Part shown: one piece after another, positions 12,490 to 23,205 of the stretch
Numbering within the stretch: position 1 is the first letter of the stretch
How the letters are laid out: every line of letters begins with the position of its first letter
Source: Molossus alvarezi
Lineage: Eukaryota; Chordata; Mammalia; Chiroptera; Molossidae
Direction: 5' to 3'
NCBI GenBank assembly: GCA_037176705.1
Contig: CM073885.1
Span: 216,516,290-216,580,289, forward strand
Length of the DNA: 64,000 nt
Notes under the pieces: model-generated
Told to the model about the DNA's origin: nothing
The model's input: the letters and a program-made list of their open reading frames with translations, nothing else
Database searches by the model: none
Program-made: the position numbers and the translations under genes

Positions 12490-12518
12490 GGCATTATCTG
12501 TAATCTTGTGCTTTTGCT
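12490..12518 (+). mobile_element. Old L1 fragment, right part of the split copy
   Basis: 'ggcattatctgtaatc' continues the older L1 that stops at 6817, showing that the younger L1 inserted within it. It is cut short again by the next SINE. Confidence 0.55.
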
Positions 12519-12528
12519 CTTGCACTTT

Positions 12529-12750
12529 AATAAAATATATATATATATATAATATTGATTTTAGAGAGAGAGGAAGGGAGAGGGAGCGAGCAAGAGTGAT
12601 ATCAATGTGAGAAACACCCATTGGTTGCCTCCTGTACGCACCCCTACCATGGATGGAACCTGCAACCAAGTATGTGCCCTGACTGAGAATCGATTCAGTG
12701 ACCTTTCAGTACATGGGGTGATGCTCAATCAACAGACACACCAGCCATGG
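12529..12750 (-). repeat. VES-type SINE, antisense
   Basis: Reverse-oriented SINE: an AT-rich tail with (TA)n at 12535-12551, a GA-rich tract, 'ccattggttgcctcctg', and a head ending 'ccagccatgg'. Flanked by 'cttgcacttt' (12519-12528) and 'cttgtacttt' (12751-12760), a 9/10 target-site duplication. Confidence 0.88.
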
Positions 12751-12760
12751 CTTGTACTTT

Positions 12761-13369
12761 TTTCATAAATTAGGAAAAATAATCAAATATTTAATTTGTC
12801 TTTCTACATGAGTTGAATTCTATTTTAGGGTAATCAAATAAGTGATGAGAAAAGTTATCCTCTATGAAAGAATTTTAGCTTAAAAATGTAGAATGAATGA
12901 TATAATTAGAAAATATTCATTATGCAACCCTTAGTAAAAATATTTAGCTAGTCTGCACTATCATATGCTAAAATCACTTGGTGTAATTTGACAGGGGAAC
13001 TTTATAATGGAGTAATCAGTCTGACACCACCTGAGCCCATTGATGAAGCTCACAGAGTTTCATATACTAAAAATTTTTTACCTAAAAAAAAAAAAAGAAC
13101 ACTGGATTTCATCAAGCCAGTTGACAGGAAGTAGGAGAATAGAGGTAGGGTGTAACAAACAACAGCATGGGAGTGATCAGTTATATTTAGAATATTAGAC
13201 ATTTCTTAGGACAAATGACCTGAATTCTCTAACAAATCAACAGCATAAAAGATTTTAAAAAGAGGGTGGGGGAGGGGGACTGTTATAAAGTAAAAGAGTT
13301 GCAAAAGATAGAATAAGAAAACAATATTGTTTGTATTTTGATTTGGTCAAGCCAACTGTGAAAAGATAA
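12761..13369. other. AT-rich sequence, nothing recognised
   Basis: No supported gene or repeat, apart from short A-rich runs near 13084. Confidence 0.4.
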
Positions 13370-13540
13370 CTTGACGATAACCAGTTAAATATGAATAAGG
13401 ACTAACTAGGTATACAGTGATTGACATGGACAACAGTGTAGTGATTGCAGGAGGGGGAGAGAGGGTGGAGGTAGAAGAGGGTGTAGAGGGGATTAATGGT
13501 GAAGGGAAACAAATAAAAAAATAAAAAAATTTTGTTAGGT
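13370..13540 (+). mobile_element. L1 3'UTR fragment
   Basis: 'actaggtatacagtgattg', 'acatggacaacagtgtagtg', a G-rich tract, then 'gaggggattaatggtg' and an A-rich end follow the plan of an L1 3'UTR. It is a different 3'UTR type from the younger copies. Confidence 0.6.
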
Positions 13541-13839
13541 ATAATGTCATTATGTTTTATTTAAAAATATTATTAGATAAAGATTCATACTTAAGTGTTA
13601 ACAAGTGAATGACATTGCTTGTATATGCTTTAATATAAACAAAGCTGTTAAGGTAATAGAATTCAGTATTTTTAGTAAATTATTAGTTATAGGGATAGTT
13701 ATGAAGAGGAAGTGGTCTAGGTTAAAATCTGGCTTTTGCCTTGGGTGGTGTCATTTGTCAAGATAGAGGATACAAAAGACACAGCAGTCTTTAGGGATTA
13801 AAATAAGTTTAATTTTGAAAATAAGATGTAGGTGCTATT
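13541..13839. other. Unique sequence, nothing recognised
   Basis: No supported feature. Confidence 0.4.
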
Positions 13840-14460
13840 GGGATACTGAGAGATCATCTGAAGTGAGTACTAGGATAATTGAGTCTGAAATAAAGAAGAG
13901 AGATCTGTGCTCGTGTTGTAATTATAAAGACTACTCTACTACAGAGAAGTGATCAAATCACCCAGAGAACATATGTGCTCAGAAAAGAAGGCCAAAGATG
14001 AACTCTGGTGAATACCAATATGCATGAACTAAACAAGGGGAAGAAAGTTCAATGACAGATCCTGAGAATAAAAGGTTAGAGTATTTTAATAGTTTTGAGA
14101 AGGAAGAAATGATCAGCATCATGATTAATCAACACTAATGCAATAATTTAGAGAAGATGAGAACTGAAAATACTGCATAGGATTTTGAAATCAGCAGTCA
14201 CTGGTGAATTCAGCAGGAGTTCCTTCATTTGAATAATGGTGACAGAGGACCAATCACCATGGGTCAACAACTACAGAAGTGAGAATTGGAGACACGTGTT
14301 TCAAATATTTTATCTGGAAACTGCAAGAGAGTTAGGGCAATGGTTGGAGTACAAAGAGGATTTTCTTTCTTTACTGTAGAAATTGCTTCAGTATGTTTAG
14401 AGGCAAGATAAAGCAGCCAGTTGACAAGGTCCGTCTGAGAATCGATAAAAAAAGAGGGGA
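13840..14460 (-). repeat. Possible L2 LINE, antisense
   Basis: Several words match the reverse of L2 ORF sequence in order ('agtgatcaaatcacccag', 'gaactctggtgaatacc', 'gagaattggagacacg'). The match is weak and needs an alignment. Confidence 0.35.
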
Positions 14461-14629
14461 CAGTAGATGAAGTACAGCTTCAGTGGAAAGACAGATGAAA
14501 AGTATCAAAAACAAGTTGAATAAATTGGCTCTAAACAGCACAAGGAATTCTTTTTTCTCTGAATCTAGAAATATGTGAGAGTAGATACATGCATAAAAGA
14601 ATATTTCACTTAGTAAGAATAAACTATGA

Positions 14630-14818
14630 TTTTTAAAAATGTATCTTTATTGTTGAAAGTATTACAGATGTCTCCCCTTAACCCCCCCCACATTGACCTC
14701 CTCCTTCCCACACCTGCCCTCTCCCCCTAACTTCATCACACTATTGTCCATGTCTATTGGTTATGCATATATACACATAAATTCTTTGGTTTATTCATCT
14801 ATTTTTCTTTTAAAGACT
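14630..14818 (-). mobile_element. L1 3' end, antisense, short
   Basis: 'ctttattgttgaaagtatta', a C-rich tract, and 'ggttatgcatatatacac' are the reverse of the bat L1 3'UTR. It matches the 3' end of the full-length antisense L1 at 26640. Strongly 5'-truncated. Confidence 0.8.
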
Positions 14819-16384
14819 CAGAGGCAGACATGTTCTGAATACAGATAGCAGGCTCAGGGGTCATTTGGCTGCCAGAATCAAACTGTGGCTGGAAATTATC
14901 AGAAGGACACTCTGAGAGGGGACTGGCTTATGAGTCAATTTTGGTTGACAGAAAGATGGACAGATCATGTGGTCATTTTCATGTTTAGACCCAATGTTCT
15001 CTGTGAAATGTGAAGCAAATCATATATGGAGAGGAGTCAGAATCAGCAGTTGAGAACAATGGTTTTGAGAAAGTGGTGAAGATTTAGACCATTTTGGGAG
15101 AGGATGGTGAAATTAAGAGTTGAGAAAAAGCCCATGAGTGGGTAGCTGAAGACCACTCCAGCTGAGTTTGGAGACCATAAATTATTAGCAGTAGCCATCT
15201 GCATCTTTGTGAAATTTTCTTCATCAGTACTCAGAGGTATGGCTATGGGGGCAAGCAAGAGCTAGACGTCAGGATCAATTTACTTCGAAGGGTTAGCAGG
15301 AGAGATGGAATCAAAGCACAAAGAGACATGGGCAGTGGGGATAATTACAAAAGAGAAGTTAAATAATATGCCATGTATCTAGGTTAGATATGATAAGGGG
15401 TAAGTCCATGAAAGTGGTGATGGGTTAGGAAGTCTTTAGATAACAGCAAAAAGTAGGGATAGGAGATGGCAGGGATCTCAGAGGAGTAGAGCATTGTTAC
15501 AAGTGTCAACTAATGAGCTGGATGGATACAGCAGTGGAGAGTTAAAGCAGAATGCTGCTACTACTTTTGCATTTTATGGCAAGTTGAAAGACAGAGTAAG
15601 AAGTTAAGTGTGAGAGCTATTCAGAAGGAGGAAGAGGGGCTGGGCTCTGTGAATAGATAACCAGTGTAGAGCAGTTCCTATGTGATGAGATCATGGCTCC
15701 AGAGGAAAGGGTAGGAGTCAATGGTAAAAAGAATGATGTGTGGAAGGAATCCCAGTGATGAGAGTAAATGAGAGCGAGCCAGTCAGAGACCGGCACTTTG
15801 GTTGGTGGCCAAAAAGAGTGGGAAGAGAATATGTTAGATGGACTGTGCCTGTGGCTTCTAGACAAACTGAGTCCCAAGTGGTACAAGAGCCTTATGAGGT
15901 TAGCAATGTTTAGGCTCTACTGATTATTTAAAAGGAATGTCACTGAGAATTTACTCATTTCATATCTGAAGAGTTCTCTTTCTCAGGCTGTTAATGAAAA
16001 AAAATGCATCTATGTTCATTCCCTATTTTAAAATTTATTTTTTGTTGAAACCACTCCTACCACATTCCTTCTATGTATACATTAGCACTCTAGGCACAGT
16101 TTAGAACATGAAATAAAAGTCCTTTATCCCTGCCTCTGAGGAGCTTGTTCTCTAATTGAAGTTATGAGAAATGTGTACAAATTACCTCAAATCTGTGGAT
16201 CTTGGAAGAAGCCTTTTTTTCCCATTAAAGTAGACTTCGAAATCTTCCGTCTTCAGCCTGTGCGCATAATCAATATATCCTGATATCTCCTGCCCATGAG
16301 AATTTTTGTCACGAATGAAGATCACAGACTGGTAGCACAGAAGAATGGAGAATGGAGAAAATAAATTAATGAAAGTCATTTGAG
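14819..16384. other. Unique sequence, nothing firm
   Basis: About 1.5 kb without a recognisable gene. Some parts between 15030 and 15900 have the purine-rich style of antisense L2, but I cannot support that. The frame on the minus strand at 15617-15886 has no recognisable domain. Confidence 0.4.
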
Positions 16385-16545
16385 TAAATCATTTATTATA
16401 ATAAAAGCTATGGCTATTGGGTGTTACATGAGACAGATCCTATCCTGAGTACTTTATATTTCACCCTTACAATGATCCTAAGAGGTAGGTACTATTATTT
16501 TCTCCTGATGGATAAAGAAACTTATGGCAATTTAACTGATCATAA
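16385..16545 (+). repeat. MIR SINE
   Basis: 'cctgagtactttatatttc', 'acaatgatcctaagagg' and 'taggtactattattttctcc' follow the MIR core in order. The VES SINE at 16562 interrupts or abuts its 3' end. Confidence 0.7.
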
Positions 16546-16561
16546 AAAAAAGATGAATTTA

Positions 16562-16744
16562 GCTCAGACTGTGTGGCTGAGTGGACTGAGTATCAGACCA
16601 TGGACTGAGAGGTCCTGGTTTGATTTCTGGTCAGGGCACATACCCAGCTTGTGGGCTTGATCCCTAGTATCTTTCTCACATAAATGTTTTTGTTTCTCTC
16701 TCCCTTCCTCTTTCTCTAAAAAAATCAATAAAAACATATTTTTT
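16562..16744 (+). repeat. VES-type SINE, second head type
   Basis: 'gtgtggctgagtggactgag' (A-box region), 'ggtttgatttctggtcaggg' (B-box region), then CTCTC and an A-rich tail. Flanked by 'aaaaaagatgaattta' (16546-16561) and 'aaaaaagtgaattta' (16745-16759), a target-site duplication with one base lost. Head and B-box region match the 42769 copy better than the 7891 copy. Confidence 0.88.
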
Positions 16745-16794
16745 AAAAAAGTGAATTTATAGTAAACAATATAAATAACTTTTAGATGTCTTCT

Positions 16795-17005
16795 TCCTAA
16801 GTACAGACATTATTTTAAGTGTTTGTAATACATAATTTATTTAGTTTCCCCCAATCCTATTGTATTTTCTTTGTGACTATTTTTAGATTAAAACAAACAA
16901 ACTGAGAAACAGGAAGATTGAGTACTTCACTTGAAGTCTAACAGCTAGTAAATGGAAAACTCAGATTCAAATCGATAATCATGTGCTTGTCCTTCTAATC
17001 CTTAC
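16795..17005 (+). repeat. MIR SINE
   Basis: 'ttattttaagtgtttgtaat', 'aaacaaactgagaaacagg' and 'agtctaacagctagtaaatg' are the MIR core in order. It is a second, separate MIR downstream of the one at 16385. Confidence 0.65.
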
Positions 17006-17159
17006 CTTCTTCTTTCATCTGAACAACTATGTATTTCCTGTCATAGAAATATAAATTGGATCTCTTTTTCTCATTACCATAAGAATAAAAATATCTCTTT
17101 GCAAATTAAAATGACTTTACCAAATTAATTCCATAAGTCAAAACTATAAAGCAGGTACA

Positions 17160-17560
17160 CATTTCTCATTCATATTAATTCCTTCACAAATATCATTGAG
17201 CATGTACATGTTAGGCACTGTTGTAGGTGCCAAGGATACAGTGATAGGACAAGACAGCAAAGACCTCCCAAAATTTATGTTCTGGTGATGGAAGACAGAG
17301 AATAGGCATCAAAAGAAAAAAATACTTCCAATGAGTGATAAATGCCACAAAGCACATAAGGATGTTGGTAGGATAGAGAATGGGCTGTTAGTAGTGAAGG
17401 CTGCATTCAGTAGAGTAATCAGAAAAGACCTTGAGAAGGTCACACTGAAACCAAGACTTGAAGGATGAAAGGAAGTAAGATCTAGCACAGGAGCCTATCA
17501 GGCAAAGGGAACAGCTGCTACAAAGGCCCTAAGGTGCACACAAGGTAACACAAATGGATG
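17160..17560 (-). repeat. L2 LINE 3' part, antisense
   Basis: 'atcattgagcatgtacatg' and 'ttaggcactgttgtagg' open the reverse of the L2 3' end. 'cagaaaagaccttgagaagg', 'gggaacagctgctac' and 'aaaggccctaaggtg' follow in the expected order. Confidence 0.7.
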
Positions 17561-18621
17561 ACAGTCTTTTCCCAATCAAGCTAATAAACACTGATCTCAA
17601 GTTCTACAAGAGAAATAAAAAAAGAATTAGAAAAGCTCTTAATATATTTATTTTCAAATCTACATCAAAGTGTACAATTTCCTGGCAAGTTCTTATTAGG
17701 AATAACCCGTAAATAAGTCTTCCTCTCCTTTCCAGCAATGGCTGGGTGTTACTTGTTGGGTCTTTGTGTAGTTAATTACAGGAAGCACTAACGTGGGTTA
17801 CCTTAGATAGCAGAGCATCCAGAAGGGTGAAGTTATAAAACTTAAAAAATTCTTTTCCCCGCTGACCTGAGAAAACATAGTGCTAACAATATCCTAACTG
17901 AAAAAGGGAAGAACAAAAATAGAATTTACAATTAGCTGTTATTTTGCATCATCTTCCTGCCTTCTCTGGTAGTTTGGCAGTGGGTACTGAGAATGCTGAG
18001 AAAGATTCTGAGGCATGTTTGTGGCTCAAGAGGAGGAAGTGTTGGGATGGATTAGAGATGTTTCCCAAAGGTAAGGATGGAGGAACTAGCATTCATTGTT
18101 ATTCCCATGCTCAGTCTTATGTAGATTCGATCCTTAGTCTTCATTTGCCCCACATCACTCCAAGTTAAATTTATATAGATATCTGCATGCTTCCAGCCAC
18201 TTGTTTTTTAGCTTTTACAGCATAAATTCTAAATGGATAGTAACTCAAATACTTTCTGAGATTCTAACACTGCTAGTATGGCTATCTCTGCTTAAATAAG
18301 GCCATGGGTTGTAACTATAAAAAAAATCATATGCAGTACTAAAGGGGTTTGAAATCTTTATTCCATCAAGTCTTTTCCTGATGTTAGATAAGTCATGCAA
18401 GGACAGAGGGAGGGGAAAAAAAAAGTCCAAAATAAGTCCTCAATTTTTAAAATGGAACTCAATAGGACAACAGCAACAACAAAAGCAAATTAAAAAAAAA
18501 AAACAAAAAAAAAACCCTCTTCAGTCTTTATTTCTTTTTAGATAAAAGATAAATCAGCTTATTTTTCCAGCAGACTGGCATACCAGATATTGAGACTGAC
18601 TTTCCTGCTGAAAACAAAATT
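17561..18621. other. Unique sequence, nothing recognised
   Basis: No supported gene. The 74-residue frame at 17944-18168 resembles nothing I know. An A-rich run lies at 18490-18515. Confidence 0.4.
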
Positions 18622-18633
18622 CTGGATATAATT

Positions 18634-18746
18634 GTATTTATTTATTTATTTATTTATTTTTGGTACATGCCCCTAGCAGGAACGGAACCCGGGACTCTCT
18701 GATCCACAGGCCGACACTCCAACCGCTGAGCCAAACCAGCCAGGGC
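18634..18746 (-). repeat. 5'-complete, internally short VES SINE, antisense
   Basis: A (TTTA)n tail at 18636-18660 leads directly to 'ggtacatgcccctagcagg' and the reversed tRNA-like head ending 'ccagccagggc'. The CTCTC part is missing. A perfect 12-bp target-site duplication (ctggatataatt) lies at 18622-18633 and 18747-18758, so the missing middle may predate insertion. Confidence 0.9.
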
Positions 18747-18999
18747 CTGGATATAATTTTAAAGGCAATTTATAACATACATTTATGCTCTGGCAAGAAA
18801 ATAAGGAATGCTCATAGTCCAAAATCTAAGTGAAAGCAGGAACCCAGAGAAGAAATCAGAGCTATAAGGTCATCTTTGCTCTGTAGGCATTTTCCCAACC
18901 TCAGGGAATTTATACAAGGATTTTATGACCTTGTGGGGTGCAGGGTGACAAGAAACAAAATCCAGACGTTCAGGTAGAGAGACTAACAGGACTTATTGC

Positions 19000-20312
19000 T
19001 TCAACATAAAGCTAAGAAATAAGAAAAATATGAATAAAATATTTTCAATGTGTCTAGAGAAAAAAAAAATCATTCCAGAATTATATATCCAGAGAATATA
19101 CCTCTCTAGTGAGCAAAATGTAAAAATTTTAGACCAAAAATAGAAGGAACTTGGCTTATACCAGACTCTTGCTCAAAGAAATTCTACAGGATGTACTTCA
19201 GGCAAAAGAAAGTGACTCCAGCTGAAAAGTCAGAGATAAAGAATAGAATGATAATCAAAGAAAGCAGTAAATAAAAGATTTGACTATCTAAAATAATAAC
19301 AATAATGTCTTCCATAATAAAAAAAGATTAGTATATCCAATTCTTTTTCAATAAGTGTGTATTTGGAAGCAGTGATCAGAATTAAAATGTTGGGAAGTCT
19401 TTGTTGTTGTTTTTTTTAAATGAGGGCAGCTATCAATATATTAAATACTATTAGAATTTAATAAATATGCATGTATATATCTAGGATCATAATCAATAAA
19501 TAGAAAACTATTTATATAACTTTTAAATTATTAGATAAAAAATAAAATGAAAACCAGTCATCAGTCAGTAAAACAGAGGGTTAAAATAAAGAGGAAAAAT
19601 ATGAAAGAAACACACAAATGTAATGATAGTGTTATGGGCTAAATATATCCCCTCAGAATCTAAATGTTGAAACTCTCACCCCAAACTACCTCAGACATAG
19701 AGCCTTTAAAGGGGTAATCAAGTTAAAATGAGTCAATTAGGATAGGTCCTAATCCAATCAGATTTCATAAGAAGAGAAAATTGGAACACACAGAGAGATA
19801 TTAGGGGTTTTGTGCATAGGGAAGATGATGTTAGGACACAGTAAAAAGGAACTATCTGCCATCCAAGGAGAAAGGCCTCAAAAGAAACCATATTTGCTGC
19901 CACTTTAATCTATTTTGGACTTCTAGCCTTGAGAACTGTAAGAAAATAAATTTCTGTTATTTAAGCTACCAGTCTGTGGTATTTTATTATGGCAGCTCTA
20001 GAAAACTAATATAGATAGTAATGAATTAAAATAGGTAATTACAATAAATATAAATGGTCAAATGTTTAAAAGGCAAAGGTTATTATAGTCAACGCAAAGA
20101 TATGATATCAAACATAAGGTTGAAAGTTAAATGAGCAAAGAATATACATAAGAAATTTATATCTAAAAAAGAGCTATATCAGCGCATAACTATTAGAAAA
20201 AATCGATTTTAAGGCAAAAAGCATTACTAAAGATGAAGATAATAATAAAAGATTCAACTCACAGAAAATTATAACAATTTCAAACTTGGATGAACCAAAT
20301 ATAGCCTCATCA
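19000..20312 (+). mobile_element. Old L1 (ORF1 end to ORF2 endonuclease region), split by an LTR
   Basis: 'aggatgtacttcaggcaaaa' is the typical end of old L1 ORF1. 'aaaatcgattttaaggcaaa' and 'aagattcaactcac' after the LTR belong to the ORF2 endonuclease region. The MaLR LTR at 19630-20013 sits inside. The element may extend left to about 18560. Confidence 0.6.
19630..20013 (+). mobile_element. MLT1-type MaLR solo LTR
   Basis: It starts TGTTATGGGCTAAAT and ends 'ctctagaaaactaatata', with 'ataaatttctgttatttaag' just before, as in MLT1A-type LTRs of the ERVL-MaLR group. A perfect 5-bp duplication (gatag) lies at 19625-19629 and 20014-20018. No internal retroviral sequence remains: a solo LTR left by recombination is the usual explanation. 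It inserted into an older L1. Confidence 0.85.
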
Positions 20313-20843
20313 CTCTGGTAAATGTATCTTTCTCATTAAGCTCTATTTTAAACAAAATAATTGCATAAATACTATAGAATTAATATAGATGGTAAAGAAT
20401 TAAAAACACAAAGTTGAATGCTCTGTTTTTACCATTTGAGTACCTAAACATCTTTACTTTTCAATATTCTTGGATATACTGTTCTTGGGTAAAATGACTG
20501 ATGGTCTAAAATTATATATATTTGACCATTTTACTATTTTACATTGTTATATGTAGCCCTCTTATGTGATTTAAAGCCTCCTGTCTATGGAAATCTGAGG
20601 AAAGGTATTTCAAATTTCACATTCCAGCCTTACAAGAATTAAGTGTCTGCTCTGTGATTTTTGTGAATTCTGAGTTTTTTCTGAAGCTAGAGAACTTCAA
20701 GTGAGGCCAAACTGGGTGTAAGTGTGGGTCCCTCCAGGTTCACCACATGTCTTTGGGTCAGTCGCTCAAACTCTTAATGCCTTTCTATATTCGTAAGGCC
20801 CATACTCTCTTAAGTAGGTTCCTGCGAAACCCAGCGAGTTTCT
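20313..20843. other. Unique sequence, nothing recognised
   Basis: No supported feature before the pentanucleotide repeat. Confidence 0.4.
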
Positions 20844-20961
20844 ACCAAACCAAACCAAACCAAACCAAACCAAACCCAAACCAAACCAAACCAAACCAAA
20901 CCAAACCAAACCAAACCAAACCAAACCCAAACCAAATCAAACCAAAGCAAACCAAACCAAA
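20844..20961. repeat. (ACCAA)n pentanucleotide repeat
   Basis: About 22 units, broken by a few CCCAA, TCAA and GCAA variants. It produces an 88-residue frame rich in QTKPN that is not a protein. The run is strongly strand-asymmetric (no G for long stretches on the + strand). Confidence 0.95.
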
Positions 20962-21463
20962 TACTCCTCCAAATCAAAAAGCACAACTAAACAAAACCCC
21001 AAACCTAGCTTGAATCTAAGCATTTAATTAGTTAGCCTTCTTAAAGCCTCTCCCTTCTTCTTGTTTCTCCTTTAACTCAATAGAGCAACAGAATAAACTT
21101 TTCCTTTTGTCTTGCATGGAACCTCTCAGCTCACCTTCAGGTGCTATCAAGATCTTACTCTCTGCCCTGTATGCCCAATTTGTAAGCAACATACAAACAC
21201 TGTTTCATTCTCAATGGAAATTCTGGTGATCACCATATCTGTGACTTTAAAATTTTTTCAATAGAAACAAAATATCCAATAAAAATTCCTATAATTTTAA
21301 AACTAGAAAAGATAATCATAAGATGGTTTCATACAAATTCATACAAAGCAAACGAAAATGACTTCATCTTTCGAAGCGTGGCTACGTATGTGTAAAAGTA
21401 TATTTTAAAAATATTTTTAGTGAAATAGAAAAAATATTTGCTATAATGAAAAATCTTCCTAAT
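20962..21463. other. Unique sequence, nothing recognised
   Basis: No supported feature. Confidence 0.4.
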
Positions 21464-21638
21464 GAAATCTTAAAAAGAATAACTTAACAGTGTCACAGAG
21501 TAAGCAGGGGGCAGGGCCAGCATTTGGATCCAGCTCTGTGTGTATACTGTGAAGTGGTAGGAAAATGGGCTTCATGGGAAACACCACTGGGGGTGAAAGT
21601 GGTACCCCACTCTAGCTGCCTGTCCTTGGGGAGGTTAC
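21464..21638 (+). repeat. Left arm of a long inverted duplication
   Basis: Reverse complement of 22155-22335, at roughly 90 per cent identity by eye over about 155 aligned bases. Shared exact blocks include 'catttggatccagc', 'gtgaagtggtagga', 'atgggcttcatgggaaac' and 'gaaagtggtaccccactct'. The arms are 516 bp apart. Confidence 0.9.
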
Positions 21639-22019
21639 TCAAATTATTTTATCAATAATTGCTTCATCAAATTATTTTATAAATTGATTAGAACTATTGA
21701 CGTGTAGTAATTGGTGATAAATTGTCAGGAAATTAAAATTCAACATTTAACCTTAGAAACACATCATCATAAAACTAGAGTGTAGGGATATAAGAAAAAA
21801 TAATGAGATAGAAGAGGTGAGAGATAGTTGTAAATCACTTGAGAACTGGTCAAAATCTTCCTGCCTCTTGTTTATTTTTTATTATATGAATTGTCCAAGA
21901 ATAAGATGTTAACTAACACTTTTGATTAATTAATTTAATGTATTCATTTATAAAAATGTATATTTTTCCAAAGTGAATACTAATTATTCATACTAATGCT
22001 ACTATCATTTATTAAGAAA
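21639..22019. other. Spacer of the inverted duplication
   Basis: AT-rich unique sequence between the two arms; no gene or named repeat seen. Confidence 0.5.
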
Positions 22020-22252
22020 CCACTATCTTCTGAGCAAAACATTAGAAGCTTTACATTCATTATCTTATTTAATTATCCCCAAAGTGTATAATGATTAGAT
22101 AGCATTATTATCTTCATCTTATTAATGTAGGAGCTCAAAGCATTGAAAGTATAAGTAACCTCCCCAAAGACAGGCAGCCAGAGTGGGGTACCACTTTCAT
22201 CCCCCTGGGGAGTTTCCCATGAAGCCCATGTTCCTACCACTTCACTGTATAC
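22020..22252 (+). repeat. MIR SINE
   Basis: 'aagctttacattcattatc', 'ttatcttcatcttatt', 'aagtaacctccccaaag' and 'aagcccatgttcctacc' follow MIR from core to 3' end. It converges on the antisense MIR that begins at about 22255. Confidence 0.6.
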
Positions 22253-22335
22253 ACACAGCGCTGGATCCAAATGCTGGCCCTGCAACCTGCTTACTCGGTG
22301 ACACTGCTAAGTTATCCATTTTAAGATTCCATTTC
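22155..22335 (-). repeat. Right arm of the long inverted duplication
   Basis: Pairs with 21464-21638 in opposite orientation. It spans the junction between the two convergent MIRs, so the duplicated segment is a junction fragment and not a whole repeat. Confidence 0.9.
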
Positions 22336-22475
22336 TTCTATTGTAAAATGGGCATAGCAACTGCCTCTCAGTGTTGCTGTGTGAATTAAATAATGCTATT
22401 TTCATTAAGCACATAATAATGCCTGGCACATGGTAAACACTAAGTAAATATTACCTATTGCTCTAAATTTTTTTT
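22255..22475 (-). repeat. MIR SINE, antisense
   Basis: 'ctggatccaaatgctggcc', 'tattgtaaaatgggcatag', 'gtgttgctgtgtgaatta' and 'aatgcctggcacatgg' are the MIR landmarks in reverse. Confidence 0.7.
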
Positions 22476-22924
22476 ACTATTACTGTTGCTATTGTATTAA
22501 TACGATGTTAAGAGTTTTATCAGTTCTTTAGGATAAGAAAATTGACTTACTGAATAAAAAAAATAAACATCAGAATTCCATTGCCTAGGTGTGGATAATT
22601 ATGTTTAGGTTGCAGTACATTGGTTAAATTCCTTTGTTAAGTTTATCCACTCTCAGTTAAATTTTTGAATGTATTTTGAAGTTAAAATTTAAACAGTATT
22701 TTTAAGTATTATACTAGATGGATGTGCTTGACAATAAAGTTATGATTCTGGTATCCAGAGCATGCTGAATAGGTTATGAGAGTTCTTTATAGAATTAGGT
22801 TTATTTCAGCCTGAGTGTCACATATTTTAGTGATTGAAAGCTTCCTGATTTGGAGCCCTCTATTATTTCAAAAGGAATTGAAAAATATTATAATTAATTG
22901 TTTTAAATTTCTCGAATAACATTT
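22476..22924. other. Unique sequence, nothing recognised
   Basis: No supported feature. Confidence 0.4.
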
Positions 22925-23205
22925 TCTTTTTTTAAATAACAGCTTCATTGAGGTATAATTTATTTAAGGTAAAACTTATGCCAAAGTTTTAAGTGTGATT
23001 TTTAGTAAATTTTCAAAGCTGTACAACAGAATCCAGTTTTAGAATATTTTCATCACCCCAGAGAGATTGTTTGTGCTTACTTCAGTCATCCCTGTTCCCA
23101 CCCCCAACCCCAAGCAAACATTACTCTACTTGTTGTCTCTATAGATTTGCCTTTTCTGGATTTTTCATATAAATGGAATCATACAATATATGATCTTTTT
23201 CATTC
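22925..23205 (-). mobile_element. Old L1M 3'UTR, antisense
   Basis: 'attgaggtataatttattta', 'attttcatcaccccagag' and 'catataaatggaatcatac' are the reverse of an L1M-class 3'UTR. Confidence 0.7.

Noticed and set aside
15617..15886. 89-residue minus-strand frame
   Set aside because: Serine/histidine-rich shadow of purine-rich sequence; no family match.
20844..20961. Regularly spaced short repeats (CRISPR-like at first glance)
   Set aside because: Uniform 5-bp tandem units with no spacers, in a mammalian genome.
20747..21013. 88-residue frame with QTKPN repeats
   Set aside because: Translated (ACCAA)n repeat; not a protein.
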